The notes beneath the pieces were generated by a model, which did no database searches, was not told the origin of the DNA, and saw only the letters and a program-made list of their open reading frames with translations. Positions 6,898 through 15,404 of a stretch of 40,491 nt of DNA are shown piece by piece (positions within the stretch are counted from its first letter, which is position 1; each line of letters starts with the position of its first letter). The stretch is from Gemmatimonadota bacterium. GTDB taxonomy: Bacteria; Gemmatimonadota; Gemmatimonadetes; Longimicrobiales; Gaopeijiaceae. The DNA lies in the NCBI GenBank assembly GCA_003564295.1, contig PXFI01000254.1:1-40491 (forward strand). The letters run 5' to 3'. The translations under genes were made by a program, and so were the position numbers.

Positions 6898-9036
6898 ATG
6901 CTTAAGGCGCCATTTCCCCTCTCGGTGGTGATTCACGGTCACTTCTACCAGCCCCCCAGGGAGGATCCCTGGCTGGAGACGCTGGAGCGTCAGCCGTCGG
7001 CCGCACCCTATCACGACTGGAACCAGCGGATCGTGGACGAGTGCTACCGGGCGGTCCTGGCGGCCCGCGTTCCCGGGCCAGGAGGTCGCATCGCCGAGAT
7101 CGTCAATACCCTTCAGTTCATCAGCTTCAATTTCGGACCCACCCTCCTGGAGTGGCTGGAGAGCAACGCCTCTGCCATCTATCGAGCCATCCTCGAGTCC
7201 GACCAGGTGAGCCGGCGCCTGGCGGGGGACCACGGCAACGCTCTGGCTCAGCCGTACCACCACACCATCCTCCCCTTGGCGTCCCGGCGAGAGAAGGTTT
7301 CGGAGGTCCGCTGGGGAATCCGGGACTTCCGGCGGCGGTTCGGCCGGGACCCGTCGGGGATGTGGCTTCCGGAGACCGCGGTGGACGGGGAGACCCTGGA
7401 CGTGTTGGCCCAGGAAGGGATCGCCTTCACCATCCTGGCTCCCCACCAGGTGAAGAAGCTCCCGGCCAGCGGATTGCCCGGAACGTTCCGCACCTCCGAA
7501 GGCAGAGCCATCGCCCTCTTTGTCTACGACGGCCCCCTCTCCCACGGTGTAGCCTTTGGAGCCTTCCTCAAGGACGCGGAGGCGTGGGTCAGGGCGATCC
7601 TGGATCCGCCCGCCAGTGTTGAACCGCTTGAAACCGGCACGACCTCGGATTCGAGCCCAGCCGGCGAGGAGCCCGGAGGCGGGCCCCATGCCGAGGTCGC
7701 CGGACACCTCCTCCCTCGGCGCCTCGTCTCCATGGCCACGGACGGAGAAACGTTCGGACATCACCATGGCTTCGGCGAGATGGCCCTCGCCGCAGTCATC
7801 CGGCGCCTCCAGGCCCTGGAGGGCGTTCGGCTGGAGAGCTTCGCCTCGTTCCTCGCTCGGACGCCCCCGGAGGAAGAGGTGGAGCTGATGGAGCCTTCGT
7901 CCTGGAGTTGCGTCCACGGCGTAGAGCGCTGGCGGTCGAACTGCGGGTGCAAGATGGACCACACCGGAACCACGCAGCAGGAGTGGCGGTGGTGGCTCAG
8001 GGAAGCCGTGGATCGGCTTGCCGACGAAATCCACGGGGTCTACGAGGAGGAAGCCCCTGCCCTGATGGGTGACCCATGGAACGCACGGGACCGGTACGGT
8101 GAGGTGGCCGGGCTGGGGCCGGAGGTGTTGCATGAGCTGGTTCGGGAACTGGCCACCCGGAACCTGCAGCCCATGGAGGAGGTCCGGGCCCGAGAGCTCC
8201 TGGACCTGGAGCACCAGGCCCTGCGACTCTTCACCTCCTGCGGCTGGTTCTTCGACGACCTGGCGGGCCTGGAGCCACTCCAGATCATGCGCTACGCCGC
8301 CCGGGCCCTGGAGCTGACAGGCCCTCGGCAGGCCGAATTGGAGGAGGGGTTCCTGAGCCAACTGGAGTGGGCATTGTCCAACGAGGAGCCGCCCCGGAAC
8401 GGGCGGGAGATCTTCCTGCAGGAGGCGAAGCCAGGCGTAGCCGCTCCCCTCAGGGTGGCGGCGGGAGCGGCGGCCTGGGAGTTGGTCGGTTCGGGCAGCG
8501 AAGGAGGAGAGGTGCCCGGCTTCCATGTTGCCCGGGACGATCAGGGACTGTTCCGCATCACCCATCGCCGCACCGGCCGGCAGTGGATGGTGGAGGCCCG
8601 GGCCCGGCGGCCGAGCCTGGCAAGCCTGGAGGTGCAGGTTCGTGCCGCGGAAACCGCTGGCAGCTTCGCCCCCCTGGCCTTGGAGGACATCCCGGAGGGC
8701 TACGGGGATCCCATCAGAGACACCCTTCTCGGCGACGTCCTGGAGCGATGGGTTTCGCCGGAACTTCGGGAGGGCCTCGCTCTCGGGACTCGTGGACTGG
8801 CTCGGACCCTGGGTGAGGCCCTCACAGCCGCCCTCCGGTCCCTCGGCAGAGAGAAGCTCACGCCAGTCGACATGGACTGCGTGAGGGACCTGGCAGACCT
8901 CCATGGCCTCCTGGAACTTCCCATACCCTTCGACGCCCAGACCGAGTTCTACCGACTCCTGGAGAAGGCTTCTCCACAGGATGCTCCTCGGCTGTCCGTC
9001 CTTCGTGAACCTCTAGGGTTTGTCATCGTCGAATGA
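6898..9036 (+). CDS. GH57 family protein with DUF3536
   Basis: The 712-residue protein has GH57 motif 1 (IHGHFYQPPREDPW), nucleophile Glu159 in GMWLPETAVD and probable acid/base Asp282 in MATDGETFGHHH. CxxxHGxxRW and NCGCK wording near residues 337-350 and a long helical C-terminal region fit the DUF3536-bearing GH57 branch, often labelled alpha-amylase/alpha-mannosidase but with little biochemistry. ATG 6898 is chosen because the upstream extension to 6799 lies inside the previous gene and lacks homology. The stop codon overlaps the next start (ATGA at 9033-9036), so the two are probably translationally coupled. Role: a glucan-active hydrolase or transferase; the substrate cannot be told from sequence. 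Confidence 0.85.
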   Translation: MLKAPFPLSVVIHGHFYQPPREDPWLETLERQPSAAPYHDWNQRIVDECYRAVLAARVPGPGGRIAEIVNTLQFISFNFGPTLLEWLESNASAIYRAILESDQVSRRLAGDHGNALAQPYHHTILPLASRREKVSEVRWGIRDFRRRFGRDPSGMWLPETAVDGETLDVLAQEGIAFTILAPHQVKKLPASGLPGTFRTSEGRAIALFVYDGPLSHGVAFGAFLKDAEAWVRAILDPPASVEPLETGTTSDSSPAGEEPGGGPHAEVAGHLLPRRLVSMATDGETFGHHHGFGEMALAAVIRRLQALEGVRLESFASFLARTPPEEEVELMEPSSWSCVHGVERWRSNCGCKMDHTGTTQQEWRWWLREAVDRLADEIHGVYEEEAPALMGDPWNARDRYGEVAGLGPEVLHELVRELATRNLQPMEEVRARELLDLEHQALRLFTSCGWFFDDLAGLEPLQIMRYAARALELTGPRQAELEEGFLSQLEWALSNEEPPRNGREIFLQEAKPGVAAPLRVAAGAAAWELVGSGSEGGEVPGFHVARDDQGLFRITHRRTGRQWMVEARARRPSLASLEVQVRAAETAGSFAPLALEDIPEGYGDPIRDTLLGDVLERWVSPELREGLALGTRGLARTLGEALTAALRSLGREKLTPVDMDCVRDLADLHGLLELPIPFDAQTEFYRLLEKASPQDAPRLSVLREPLGFVIVE

Positions 9037-11051
9037 GCGAGAACAAGCGGCCCCCTGTGTTGTTGACCTTCGGACTCCACGCACACCAACCGGTAGGCAA
9101 CTTCGACCACGTATTCCAGGAGCACCTCCGGGACGTCTACCGCCCCTTCCTGGAGCGGGCCGTGGAGGAAGGCTTCCTCCCACTGACCCTCCACCTTTCG
9201 GGCCCATTGCTGGATTGGATGAAGGGGAAGAGCCCCGAATACCTGGACCTGGTTGGTGGGCTGGTGGCAGATGGCAAGCTCGAGCTCCTCCTGGGAGGCT
9301 ACTACGAACCCATTCTCCCCTCTCTTTGCCGGGAAGACCGGGTGGAGCAGGTCCGATGGATGAGGGAGGCCCTCCGGGAGCTCTTCGGGGTGGAGGCCAA
9401 AGGGCTCTGGCTGGCCGAAAGGGTTTGGGAGCCGGATCTGGCTGCGGACCTGGTGGATGCGGGAGTGGAGTACGTCCTGGTGGACGACCGGCATTTCGTG
9501 GCCGCCGGCTTCCCCAGGGAAGCCCTGCACCAGCCCTTCCGCACAGAATCCTGCGGCAAGAGCCTGGGGGTCTTCGCGATCGACGAGAGGCTCCGCTACC
9601 TCATTCCCTTCCAACCCCCCCGGGACAGCGTGGCCTACCTCCGGGAGCTCCGGACCTCCGGCCGGTACCTGGCCGTGGCCGCCGACGACATCGAGAAGTT
9701 CGGCGGGTGGCCGGGTACCCTGGACTGGGTCTACCGCCGGGGATGGCTCCAGGAGTTCATGCGGGCCATGAAGGAGATGGAGAGGAACGGCGAGGTTCGG
9801 ATCTCCACCTTCTCCGAAGCCCTTTCCACCCTTCCCAGCGGGGGGGCCGCCTATCTCCCCTCCGCCTCTTACAGGGAGATGGAAGAGTGGGCCCTGCCCA
9901 CCGAGGCTTTCCTCCGCCTCGCCGAGCTCAAGGAGACCCTGGGCGAGGAGCACTTCGCCAGGGGTGAGAGCCCCCTGATCCGGGGGTCCCATTGGCGGAA
10001 CTTCCTGGTGAAGTATTCGGAAGCGAACCGCATGCACAAGAAGATGTTGGCCCTCTCCCTGCTTTGCAGGGACCGTGATAACCCCCAGGAAGCTCGGCGG
10101 GCCCTCGGTCGTGCCCAGTGCAACGACGCCTATTGGCATGGGGTGTTCGGGGGCCTCTATCTCAGGCACATTCGGGACACGGTGTGGCGGAACCTGGCGG
10201 AAGCGGAGGGACTCCTCCGGGCGGGAGAGGACCTTCGCTGGGAGCGACGAGACCTGGACCTGGACGGGCACGAGGAGCTCTGGGTGCATTCCGGAGACTT
10301 CTCCGCCCTGGTGAGCCCCGCCCGAGGGGGGGCGCTGGAGGAGCTCACCCTCTTCCGGCACGGCGTGAACCTGGCCAATACCCTTACCCGGCGCCGGGAG
10401 CCCTACCACGCCCTCCCGGAGCGGCCCGAGGGAGACAACGGAGGGCCGGAGGCCGCGGATGGAGTCGGCCAGGGGGATGAGGGGGACGCCGGCGGCACAC
10501 CCTCCATTCACGACCTGGAGGAGGGCCTCCGTTTCACCGAGCTACCTCCCGCGGACCTGGACGAGCGGGCGTTGTTCGTGGACCGTGTTCTCCCGGACGA
10601 CCTCCTGCTGGAGGATTACAGGAACGGTCGCTTTCAGCCAATCCATTCCTGGGCCGGGGTGGAGTTGAAGCTTCTGGGAGCCGAGGAGGGTGTTGACCCG
10701 GACGAGAGTGACGCTCTGGGGAACCCCTCCCACTGGATTGAGGTCTGCCTTGGCGACGATGGGCCCTGGGGCCTTGAGAAGCGGATCCGGTTCTCCGCCG
10801 ACGGGTCCCTTGAGGTTCGCTACCAGTGGAACCCGGAGGTCTTTCCCGCCCATGCCCTTTTCGCCACCGAGCTCTCCCTGGGAGAGGCGGCCGAGGTGCG
10901 GGCGATACCCGATACGGTGGCATGGAGGTTTCCGGTCTCCACGTTTTCCAAGTCGGAGCGAGGCTTCGACGAGACCGTGCAGGGGGAGTCGGTGACCATC
11001 AGATGGCCCTGGGCCCAGGGCTGGGGCCGGGTCCGCGTCCGACGACCTTGA
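9033..11051 (+). CDS. GH57 4-alpha-glucanotransferase/amylase-like protein
   Basis: The 672-residue protein starts with TFGLHAHQPVGNFD, the first GH57 motif in the wording used by the Thermococcus litoralis 4-alpha-glucanotransferase group. Glu129 in GLWLAERVWEPDL matches the nucleophile, and Asp218/Asp219 in VAADDIEKFGGWPGT the acid/base region. The C-terminal half (from about residue 330, with HRMHKKM-like and YWHGVFGGLYL segments, then a beta-rich part) matches the DUF1925/DUF1926 domains of that group. It is coupled to the previous gene by a 4-base overlap. It probably disproportionates maltodextrins released during glucan turnover; hydrolysis is the alternative. The acidic segment around residues 465-490 is a likely flexible insert. 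Confidence 0.87.
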   Translation: MSENKRPPVLLTFGLHAHQPVGNFDHVFQEHLRDVYRPFLERAVEEGFLPLTLHLSGPLLDWMKGKSPEYLDLVGGLVADGKLELLLGGYYEPILPSLCREDRVEQVRWMREALRELFGVEAKGLWLAERVWEPDLAADLVDAGVEYVLVDDRHFVAAGFPREALHQPFRTESCGKSLGVFAIDERLRYLIPFQPPRDSVAYLRELRTSGRYLAVAADDIEKFGGWPGTLDWVYRRGWLQEFMRAMKEMERNGEVRISTFSEALSTLPSGGAAYLPSASYREMEEWALPTEAFLRLAELKETLGEEHFARGESPLIRGSHWRNFLVKYSEANRMHKKMLALSLLCRDRDNPQEARRALGRAQCNDAYWHGVFGGLYLRHIRDTVWRNLAEAEGLLRAGEDLRWERRDLDLDGHEELWVHSGDFSALVSPARGGALEELTLFRHGVNLANTLTRRREPYHALPERPEGDNGGPEAADGVGQGDEGDAGGTPSIHDLEEGLRFTELPPADLDERALFVDRVLPDDLLLEDYRNGRFQPIHSWAGVELKLLGAEEGVDPDESDALGNPSHWIEVCLGDDGPWGLEKRIRFSADGSLEVRYQWNPEVFPAHALFATELSLGEAAEVRAIPDTVAWRFPVSTFSKSERGFDETVQGESVTIRWPWAQGWGRVRVRRP

Positions 11052-11119
11052 AGGCACGGGGGGCCGGCAACAGCCTGGCCCCCCGGATACAGCAGAACCA
11101 TGGATTCGAAAGGGAGCTG

Positions 11120-12079
11120 ATGAAGAGGATTCTCGTTACCGGAGCCCTGGGACAGGTAGGATCCGAGCTGGTCCCAGCCCTCCGCCAGCGCTATGGCCAA
11201 CAGAACGTCCTTGCCACGGACATCCGCGAAAACGATGGGGCTCCCTCCGACGAGGGGCCATTTCAACTTGTGGACTGTACCAAACCGGAGGCCTTGCATG
11301 ATGCCGTCACGGCCTTCGCCGCCGACACGATCTATCATCTTGCCGCCATCCTCTCGGCCGTGGGGGAGGCGGCGCCTTTGAAGGCGTACGAAGTGAACCT
11401 CGGTGGGCTGGCTCACACCCTGGAGGTGGCCCGCGTGCGGGGCTGCGCCGTCTTCATCCCCAGTTCCATCGCCGCCTTCGGACCCTCCACACCCCCCGAC
11501 CCCACGCCCCAGGACACCATCCAGCGTCCAACCACCATGTACGGCGTCACCAAGGTGGCCGGGGAGCTTCTGGCGGACTATTACTTCCTCCGATACGGAT
11601 TGGACACCCGGGGTGTGCGATATCCGGGCCTCATCTCCTACCTGGCTCCTCCGGGCGGGGGGACCACGGATTATGCCGTGGAGATCTTCTACGAGGCGAT
11701 TCGCGAAGAACGCTACACCTGCTTCCTGAAGCCGGATACCCGTCTCGACATGATGTACATGCCCGACGCCGTCCGGGCCTCAATGGAAGTCATGGAGGCC
11801 GATCCTTCGGATCTGAAACACCGGAATGCCTTCAACATCGCCGCCATGCAGTTCACCCCTGACGAGCTGGCGGCGGCCATCCGGCATCACATCCCCGGGT
11901 TCGTCATGGAGTACGACGTGGACCCCCTCCGACAGGGCATCGCCGAATCGTGGCCCAGGCGCCTGGATGACTCGGCGGCCCGGGAGGAATGGGGATGGGC
12001 CCCCGAATACGACCTGGAGGACATGGTGGCGGACATGCTTTCCAATCTGAGGCAGAAGCTCGCTGGAGCGGGCGTTTGA
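11120..12079 (+). CDS. L-threonine 3-dehydrogenase, short-chain (SDR) type
   Basis: Oxidises L-threonine to 2-amino-3-ketobutyrate with NAD+. The 319-residue protein has the Rossmann motif GALGQVG (8-14), catalytic Tyr141 and Lys145 (YGVTK), and segments particular to the SDR threonine dehydrogenases: RYPGLISY, GGTTDYAVEIFYEA, YTCFLKPDTRLDMMYMPDA, QGIAESWPRRLDDS and EWGWAPEYDLE. These separate it from UDP-sugar epimerases of the same superfamily. The start follows AGGGAG. The frame is open further upstream, but that part overlaps the GH57 gene in another frame. The partner ligase gene (kbl) is not in the window. The next gene begins 23 bases on. Confidence 0.9.
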   Translation: MKRILVTGALGQVGSELVPALRQRYGQQNVLATDIRENDGAPSDEGPFQLVDCTKPEALHDAVTAFAADTIYHLAAILSAVGEAAPLKAYEVNLGGLAHTLEVARVRGCAVFIPSSIAAFGPSTPPDPTPQDTIQRPTTMYGVTKVAGELLADYYFLRYGLDTRGVRYPGLISYLAPPGGGTTDYAVEIFYEAIREERYTCFLKPDTRLDMMYMPDAVRASMEVMEADPSDLKHRNAFNIAAMQFTPDELAAAIRHHIPGFVMEYDVDPLRQGIAESWPRRLDDSAAREEWGWAPEYDLEDMVADMLSNLRQKLAGAGV

Positions 12080-12102
12080 ACCACCCGGCGGGGAGAGGTC
12101 AC

Positions 12103-12864
12103 ATGCCTGAAGGGAACCATTTTTCCGGACGACGGGCCCTGATCACGGGAGGGGCCAAGCGCCTGGGCCGGGAGACGGCCCGGCTGCTTGCGGGCCGGGG
12201 CGTCCACCTGGCCATCCACTACAACACTTCCAGGGCACCCGCCGAAGAGCTCTGCCGGGAGCTGGGGGCCGCGGGCGTTCGTGCCGTGCCCCTTTCCGGA
12301 GACCTCGGCAAACCCCGGGAGGTGGAAACCCTCTTCCAGGAAGCATGGGCATCCATGGACGGCCTGGATTTCCTCGTGAACAACGCCTCCATCTTCCCAC
12401 CGGACCGTCTGGACGAGATGGAACTGACCCATCTCCTGGAAAACCTCCGGGTGAACGCCTGGGCCCCCTTCCTCCTCACCCGTGCCTTCTGGAGGCGGCT
12501 GCGGGGCACGCAAGAGCGAGGCGCCGTGGTGAACCTCCTGGACACCCGGCTCGTGGGAGGAGACCTGGCCCACGCCTCATACCATCTGAGCAAGGCCATG
12601 CTGAAGGAGCTCACCACGCTGACGGCCCTGGAGTTCGCCCCGGAGCTCCAGGTGAACGGGGTGGCTCCCGGGGCCGTCCTGCCTCCGGAGAACGAGGAGG
12701 ACGCCTACCTCGAGAAGCTGACGGCGGAGCTACCCCTCGAGCGCAGGGGGTATCCCGGCGACATCACCGAAGCCACCGTCTATCTTCTGGGCACCAGCTT
12801 CGTCACCGGTCAGATCATCTTCGTGGACGGGGGCCGGCACCTCCGTCTGGGAGGGAGCACATGA
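12103..12864 (+). CDS. Pteridine-reductase-like SDR (FolM/PTR1 type)
   Basis: The 253-residue short-chain dehydrogenase has TGGAKRLGR (15-23; basic residues after the glycine motif favour NADPH), VNNASIFPPD, VNAWAPFLLTRAF, and a catalytic set Asp147, Tyr160, Lys164. Asp in place of the usual Ser, exactly 13 residues before the Tyr, is the arrangement of trypanosomatid pteridine reductase PTR1 and bacterial FolM. The C-terminal VNGVAPGAVLPPE is also of that type. GGGAGAGG precedes the ATG. Its stop overlaps folB (ATGA), linking it to folate/pterin metabolism, where it could reduce dihydrofolate, dihydrobiopterin or dihydromonapterin. A generic 3-oxoacyl reductase is the less likely alternative. 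Confidence 0.8.
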   Translation: MPEGNHFSGRRALITGGAKRLGRETARLLAGRGVHLAIHYNTSRAPAEELCRELGAAGVRAVPLSGDLGKPREVETLFQEAWASMDGLDFLVNNASIFPPDRLDEMELTHLLENLRVNAWAPFLLTRAFWRRLRGTQERGAVVNLLDTRLVGGDLAHASYHLSKAMLKELTTLTALEFAPELQVNGVAPGAVLPPENEEDAYLEKLTAELPLERRGYPGDITEATVYLLGTSFVTGQIIFVDGGRHLRLGGST

Positions 12865-13217
12865 GGGACCGCATCCTCATCAAGGACCTCCACCTCCGGG
12901 GGATCATCGGGATCCAGGACTGGGAGCGGGAGAAGAGGCAAGACATCCTCGTCAACGTCGAGATGGAGGCCGACTGCCGACCCCCGGGAGCCACCGACGA
13001 CTTCCGTGAAGCCGTGGACTACAGAGCCGTCTCCAAGAAGATCATCGGCCTGGTGGAGGGCTCGGCCTTCTACCTGGTGGAGAAGCTGGCCGAGGAGATC
13101 GCCAGGATCTGCCTGGAGGATCCCCGGGTGAGCCTGGCCCGGGTCCGGGTGGAGAAGCCGGGGGCGGTTCGGTTCTCCCGGAGCGTGGGCGTGGAGATTG
13201 AGCGCCGGCGTGAATGA
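12861..13217 (+). CDS. folB: Dihydroneopterin aldolase
   Basis: Converts 7,8-dihydroneopterin to 6-hydroxymethyl-7,8-dihydropterin in folate synthesis. The 118-residue protein has the family order: LHLRGIIGIQDWERE near the N-terminus, a DYRAVSKKI helix, FYLVEKLAEEIA and a C-terminal VRVEKPGAVRFSRSVGVEIER that carries the catalytic lysine. The length is normal. Start ATG 12861 overlaps the preceding stop by four bases, and its end overlaps folK, so the three genes form a coupled set. Confidence 0.92.
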   Translation: MRDRILIKDLHLRGIIGIQDWEREKRQDILVNVEMEADCRPPGATDDFREAVDYRAVSKKIIGLVEGSAFYLVEKLAEEIARICLEDPRVSLARVRVEKPGAVRFSRSVGVEIERRRE

Positions 13218-13809
13218 CCCCCTTGCCCGTGCCTACCTGGCAGTGGGCTCGAGCATCCGGCCGGAGTCGAACGTCGTCGCCGCTGTGGAGCTCCTGGCCG
13301 GGACCCCGGGCATCACCGTCACCGGGATCTCCACCCTCTACCGAACCCCTGCCCTGGCCGGACCGGGAGACGCCCCCCTGGAGGCTGAGCCGGGCCATGA
13401 GCCGGGTGATCCCGACTTCCTGAACGGTGTGCTGGAGATCCAAACCGAGCTTTCCCCTGTCGAGCTCCTGGAAGTGCTCCGGAGAGTGGAGACAGATCTG
13501 GGCCGTGTGAGGGAGGGAGACCCATATGCCCCCAGGACCATGGACCTGGACCTCCTTCTCTATGCTTCAGGGGGGGGCGAGGCCAGCCAGCCCTACTGGT
13601 CCCCCGTGCGGCCCGACGGCTCGTGTGTTCACCCGGAGGTGTGGACCCGTTCCTTCGTGGCCATACCCCTCCTGGAGCTCGCCCCCCAACTGTCCCTGCC
13701 TCCCCACGGGAACCCCCTCAAGACCCTGGCGGAGCGTTTCCCCCATCCCTGGGGCACCCCGGAAGCCGGGCTCACCCGGACGCTGCGCTCCCGCTTTCTC
13801 CAGTCCTGA
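13210..13809 (+). CDS. folK: 6-hydroxymethyl-7,8-dihydropterin pyrophosphokinase
   Basis: Transfers pyrophosphate from ATP to 6-hydroxymethyl-dihydropterin, the step after FolB. The product of about 199 residues has AYLAVGSSIRPE at the N-terminus, STLYRTPA, FLNGVLEIQT, and the signature PRTMDLDLLLYA with its two magnesium-binding Asp residues, then a HPEVWTRSFVAIPLLELAP segment. It is longer than the E. coli enzyme (about 159 residues) because of inserts near residues 50-65 and 120-135. The start is uncertain: GTG 13210 overlaps folB by eight bases and has GGAG 13 bases upstream; TTG 13198 is in frame but has the GGAG too close. Confidence 0.9.
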   Translation: MNDPLARAYLAVGSSIRPESNVVAAVELLAGTPGITVTGISTLYRTPALAGPGDAPLEAEPGHEPGDPDFLNGVLEIQTELSPVELLEVLRRVETDLGRVREGDPYAPRTMDLDLLLYASGGGEASQPYWSPVRPDGSCVHPEVWTRSFVAIPLLELAPQLSLPPHGNPLKTLAERFPHPWGTPEAGLTRTLRSRFLQS

Positions 13810-13891
13810 CCGGTTGCGGGAACTCCGCTCTTCTTTACGGGATATTCCCTCGAGTTCCAGCAAACCATCCCGGCCCCAAATGGAACCGACT

Positions 13892-14224
13892 ATGACCGAG
13901 CTTCGACAGAAGAAGTGCAAACCCTGCGAAGGTGGCATTCCCCCAATGACCCTGGAGGAAGCCACCGGGCTCCAGAAGGAGGTGCCCCTGTGGGAGGTGA
14001 TCGACCAGGGCCATGGCATCCGCCGCATCCTGACGTTTGCCAACCACCATGAAGTAATAGCTTTCGTGAATGCCGTGGCCTGGATCTCCCACCGGGAGGA
14101 CCATCATCCGAACATCCTGGCGGGGTACAGTCGCTGCGAGCTGGTGTACACGACCCACGCTGTGGATGGGCTGACGGAGAACGATTTCATCTGCGCTGCG
14201 AAGGTGGACGCCCTCCTGGAGTGA
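13892..14224 (+). CDS. 4a-hydroxytetrahydrobiopterin (pterin-carbinolamine) dehydratase
   Basis: Dehydrates 4a-hydroxytetrahydropterin to the quinonoid dihydropterin during cofactor recycling by aromatic amino acid hydroxylases. The 110-residue protein has the family signature HREDHHPNI around residue 70, preceded by NAVAWIS and followed by VYTTHAVDGLTENDF. The length is normal for PCD/DCoH. ATG 13892 (MTEL) is preferred; ATG 13880 is in frame and adds four residues. Neither has a clear ribosome site. It lies 82 bases after folK. Together with the pteridine-reductase-like SDR it suggests pterin recycling beside de novo folate genes. No hydroxylase gene is in the window; some PCD homologues also act in molybdopterin or assembly roles. 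Confidence 0.88.
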   Translation: MTELRQKKCKPCEGGIPPMTLEEATGLQKEVPLWEVIDQGHGIRRILTFANHHEVIAFVNAVAWISHREDHHPNILAGYSRCELVYTTHAVDGLTENDFICAAKVDALLE

Positions 14225-14326
14225 TGCCCTCCAGAGGCGTGGCGACGCCCGATCTGGCCGGCGAGCACCCGACGAAGGCAACCTCGGGCGAGGCGGCCCA
14301 CGGCCCCCGGGCTCCATGGCCGAGCG

Positions 14327-15280
14327 TCACCCCGCCATGAGCCTTTCCCACACCACGCCCGCCAGGGCCGCGTCCTGGGCACCCACCCCCGTGAGGTCGC
14401 AAACGATGAGCTCCCTTCCCTCCCTCCCGGGCCGTGATCCCTGGAGGACCTCTCCCAGCTCCGCGTGAATCCCTTCGGGGGAGAGGACCCCGGCCCTCAC
14501 CGCATGGTGGGTCTCCCCCAGGCTCAGGCACTGAGGGAGGGAGTCCACTACCACCTTACCGGCCCGTCCCAGCACCTCCACGGCCAGCTCCTGCTTCTCC
14601 GGCCCATCCGAGCCTACGGCTACCACCGTGGCCCCTTCGGTGAGCCAGTCGGGTTCCACCATGGGGCTCCGGCTTGGAGTCGCCGTAACGAGCAGGTCCG
14701 CCCCTTCCACAGCCTCCCGGGCGGTCGCGGCGCCGAATACCGGTACTCCCAGCGCCGGCGCCATCTCCCTGCGGTACTGCTGCACTTCCTCCGGTAAGGG
14801 GCTCCAAACTCGTACCTGCTTCAGGCTTCGGACTCGGGCAATGGCCCGGAGCTGGTACCGGGCCTGGGATCCTGCCCCCAGGACCCCCACCGACAGAGGG
14901 CCATGGGGTGCCAGGAGCCGGACCGCCAGGGCACCGGCCCCCCCGGTCCTGAGCTCCGTGAGGTACCCGTTGTCCTGGAGGAGGGCCAGGGGGAAGCCGG
15001 TTTCCGCATCGAAGACCAGAACCAGCCCGGATCCGGTGGGGAGTGCCCGCTCCGGGTTCCGGTAGAACCCGGAGGCCACCTTCAGCGCGAATACCGGTTC
15101 TCCCTGAAGGTAAGCCCCCTTCACGTGCACCTCCCCCCTTTGTTCCTCCAGCTCGAGGCCCATGGGTGGGGGTTGGACCACACGGCCCTGGGCCAGGGCC
15201 AGGAAGGCGGTCTCCACAGCCTGAAGGGCCTCCTCCTCCCCCACCATCTCCCGCAGCCGATCCTCACCAAACACTTTCAT
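14327..15280 (-). CDS. Ornithine cyclodeaminase/mu-crystallin family protein
   Basis: The 317-residue NAD(P)-dependent protein carries the family order: a substrate-binding N-terminal domain (KGAYLQGEPVFALKVASGFY with its conserved lysines), DAETGFPLALLQDNGYLTELRTGGAGALA, then a Rossmann domain with VGVLGAGSQARYQLRA and a VAVGSDGPEKQEL segment. Relatives include ornithine cyclodeaminase, alanine dehydrogenase (archaeal type), ketimine reductases and 2,3-diaminopropionate-forming enzymes, so the substrate is open. It converges with the pterin genes and stands 124 bases downstream of the beta-barrel gene on the same strand, possibly as its own unit. Confidence 0.88.
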   Translation of the reverse strand: MKVFGEDRLREMVGEEEALQAVETAFLALAQGRVVQPPPMGLELEEQRGEVHVKGAYLQGEPVFALKVASGFYRNPERALPTGSGLVLVFDAETGFPLALLQDNGYLTELRTGGAGALAVRLLAPHGPLSVGVLGAGSQARYQLRAIARVRSLKQVRVWSPLPEEVQQYRREMAPALGVPVFGAATAREAVEGADLLVTATPSRSPMVEPDWLTEGATVVAVGSDGPEKQELAVEVLGRAGKVVVDSLPQCLSLGETHHAVRAGVLSPEGIHAELGEVLQGSRPGREGRELIVCDLTGVGAQDAALAGVVWERLMAG

Positions 15281-15404
15281 GTGCCCTCCCCCGGGCCCCT
15301 TTCCTTGCCCGTGCCACGTTCCCTCTCAAGCTTCTCTCACCGGAAGCGCTGGAGGCTCTTCTCTGGTGGATCCATGGCCAGTTCTGGGGAAGAGTGGCGC
15401 TTCG

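Noticed and set aside
6892-8904. Reverse-strand frame of 670 codons opposite the DUF3536 gene
   Set aside because: Same GC-driven shadow effect; composition is Pro/Gly/Arg/His-rich without motifs, and the plus strand carries conserved GH57 catalytic residues.
14236-14249. Small hairpin GGCGT/ACGCC between the convergent pterin and cyclodeaminase genes
   Set aside because: Only five pairs and no T-rich tail; too weak to call a terminator.
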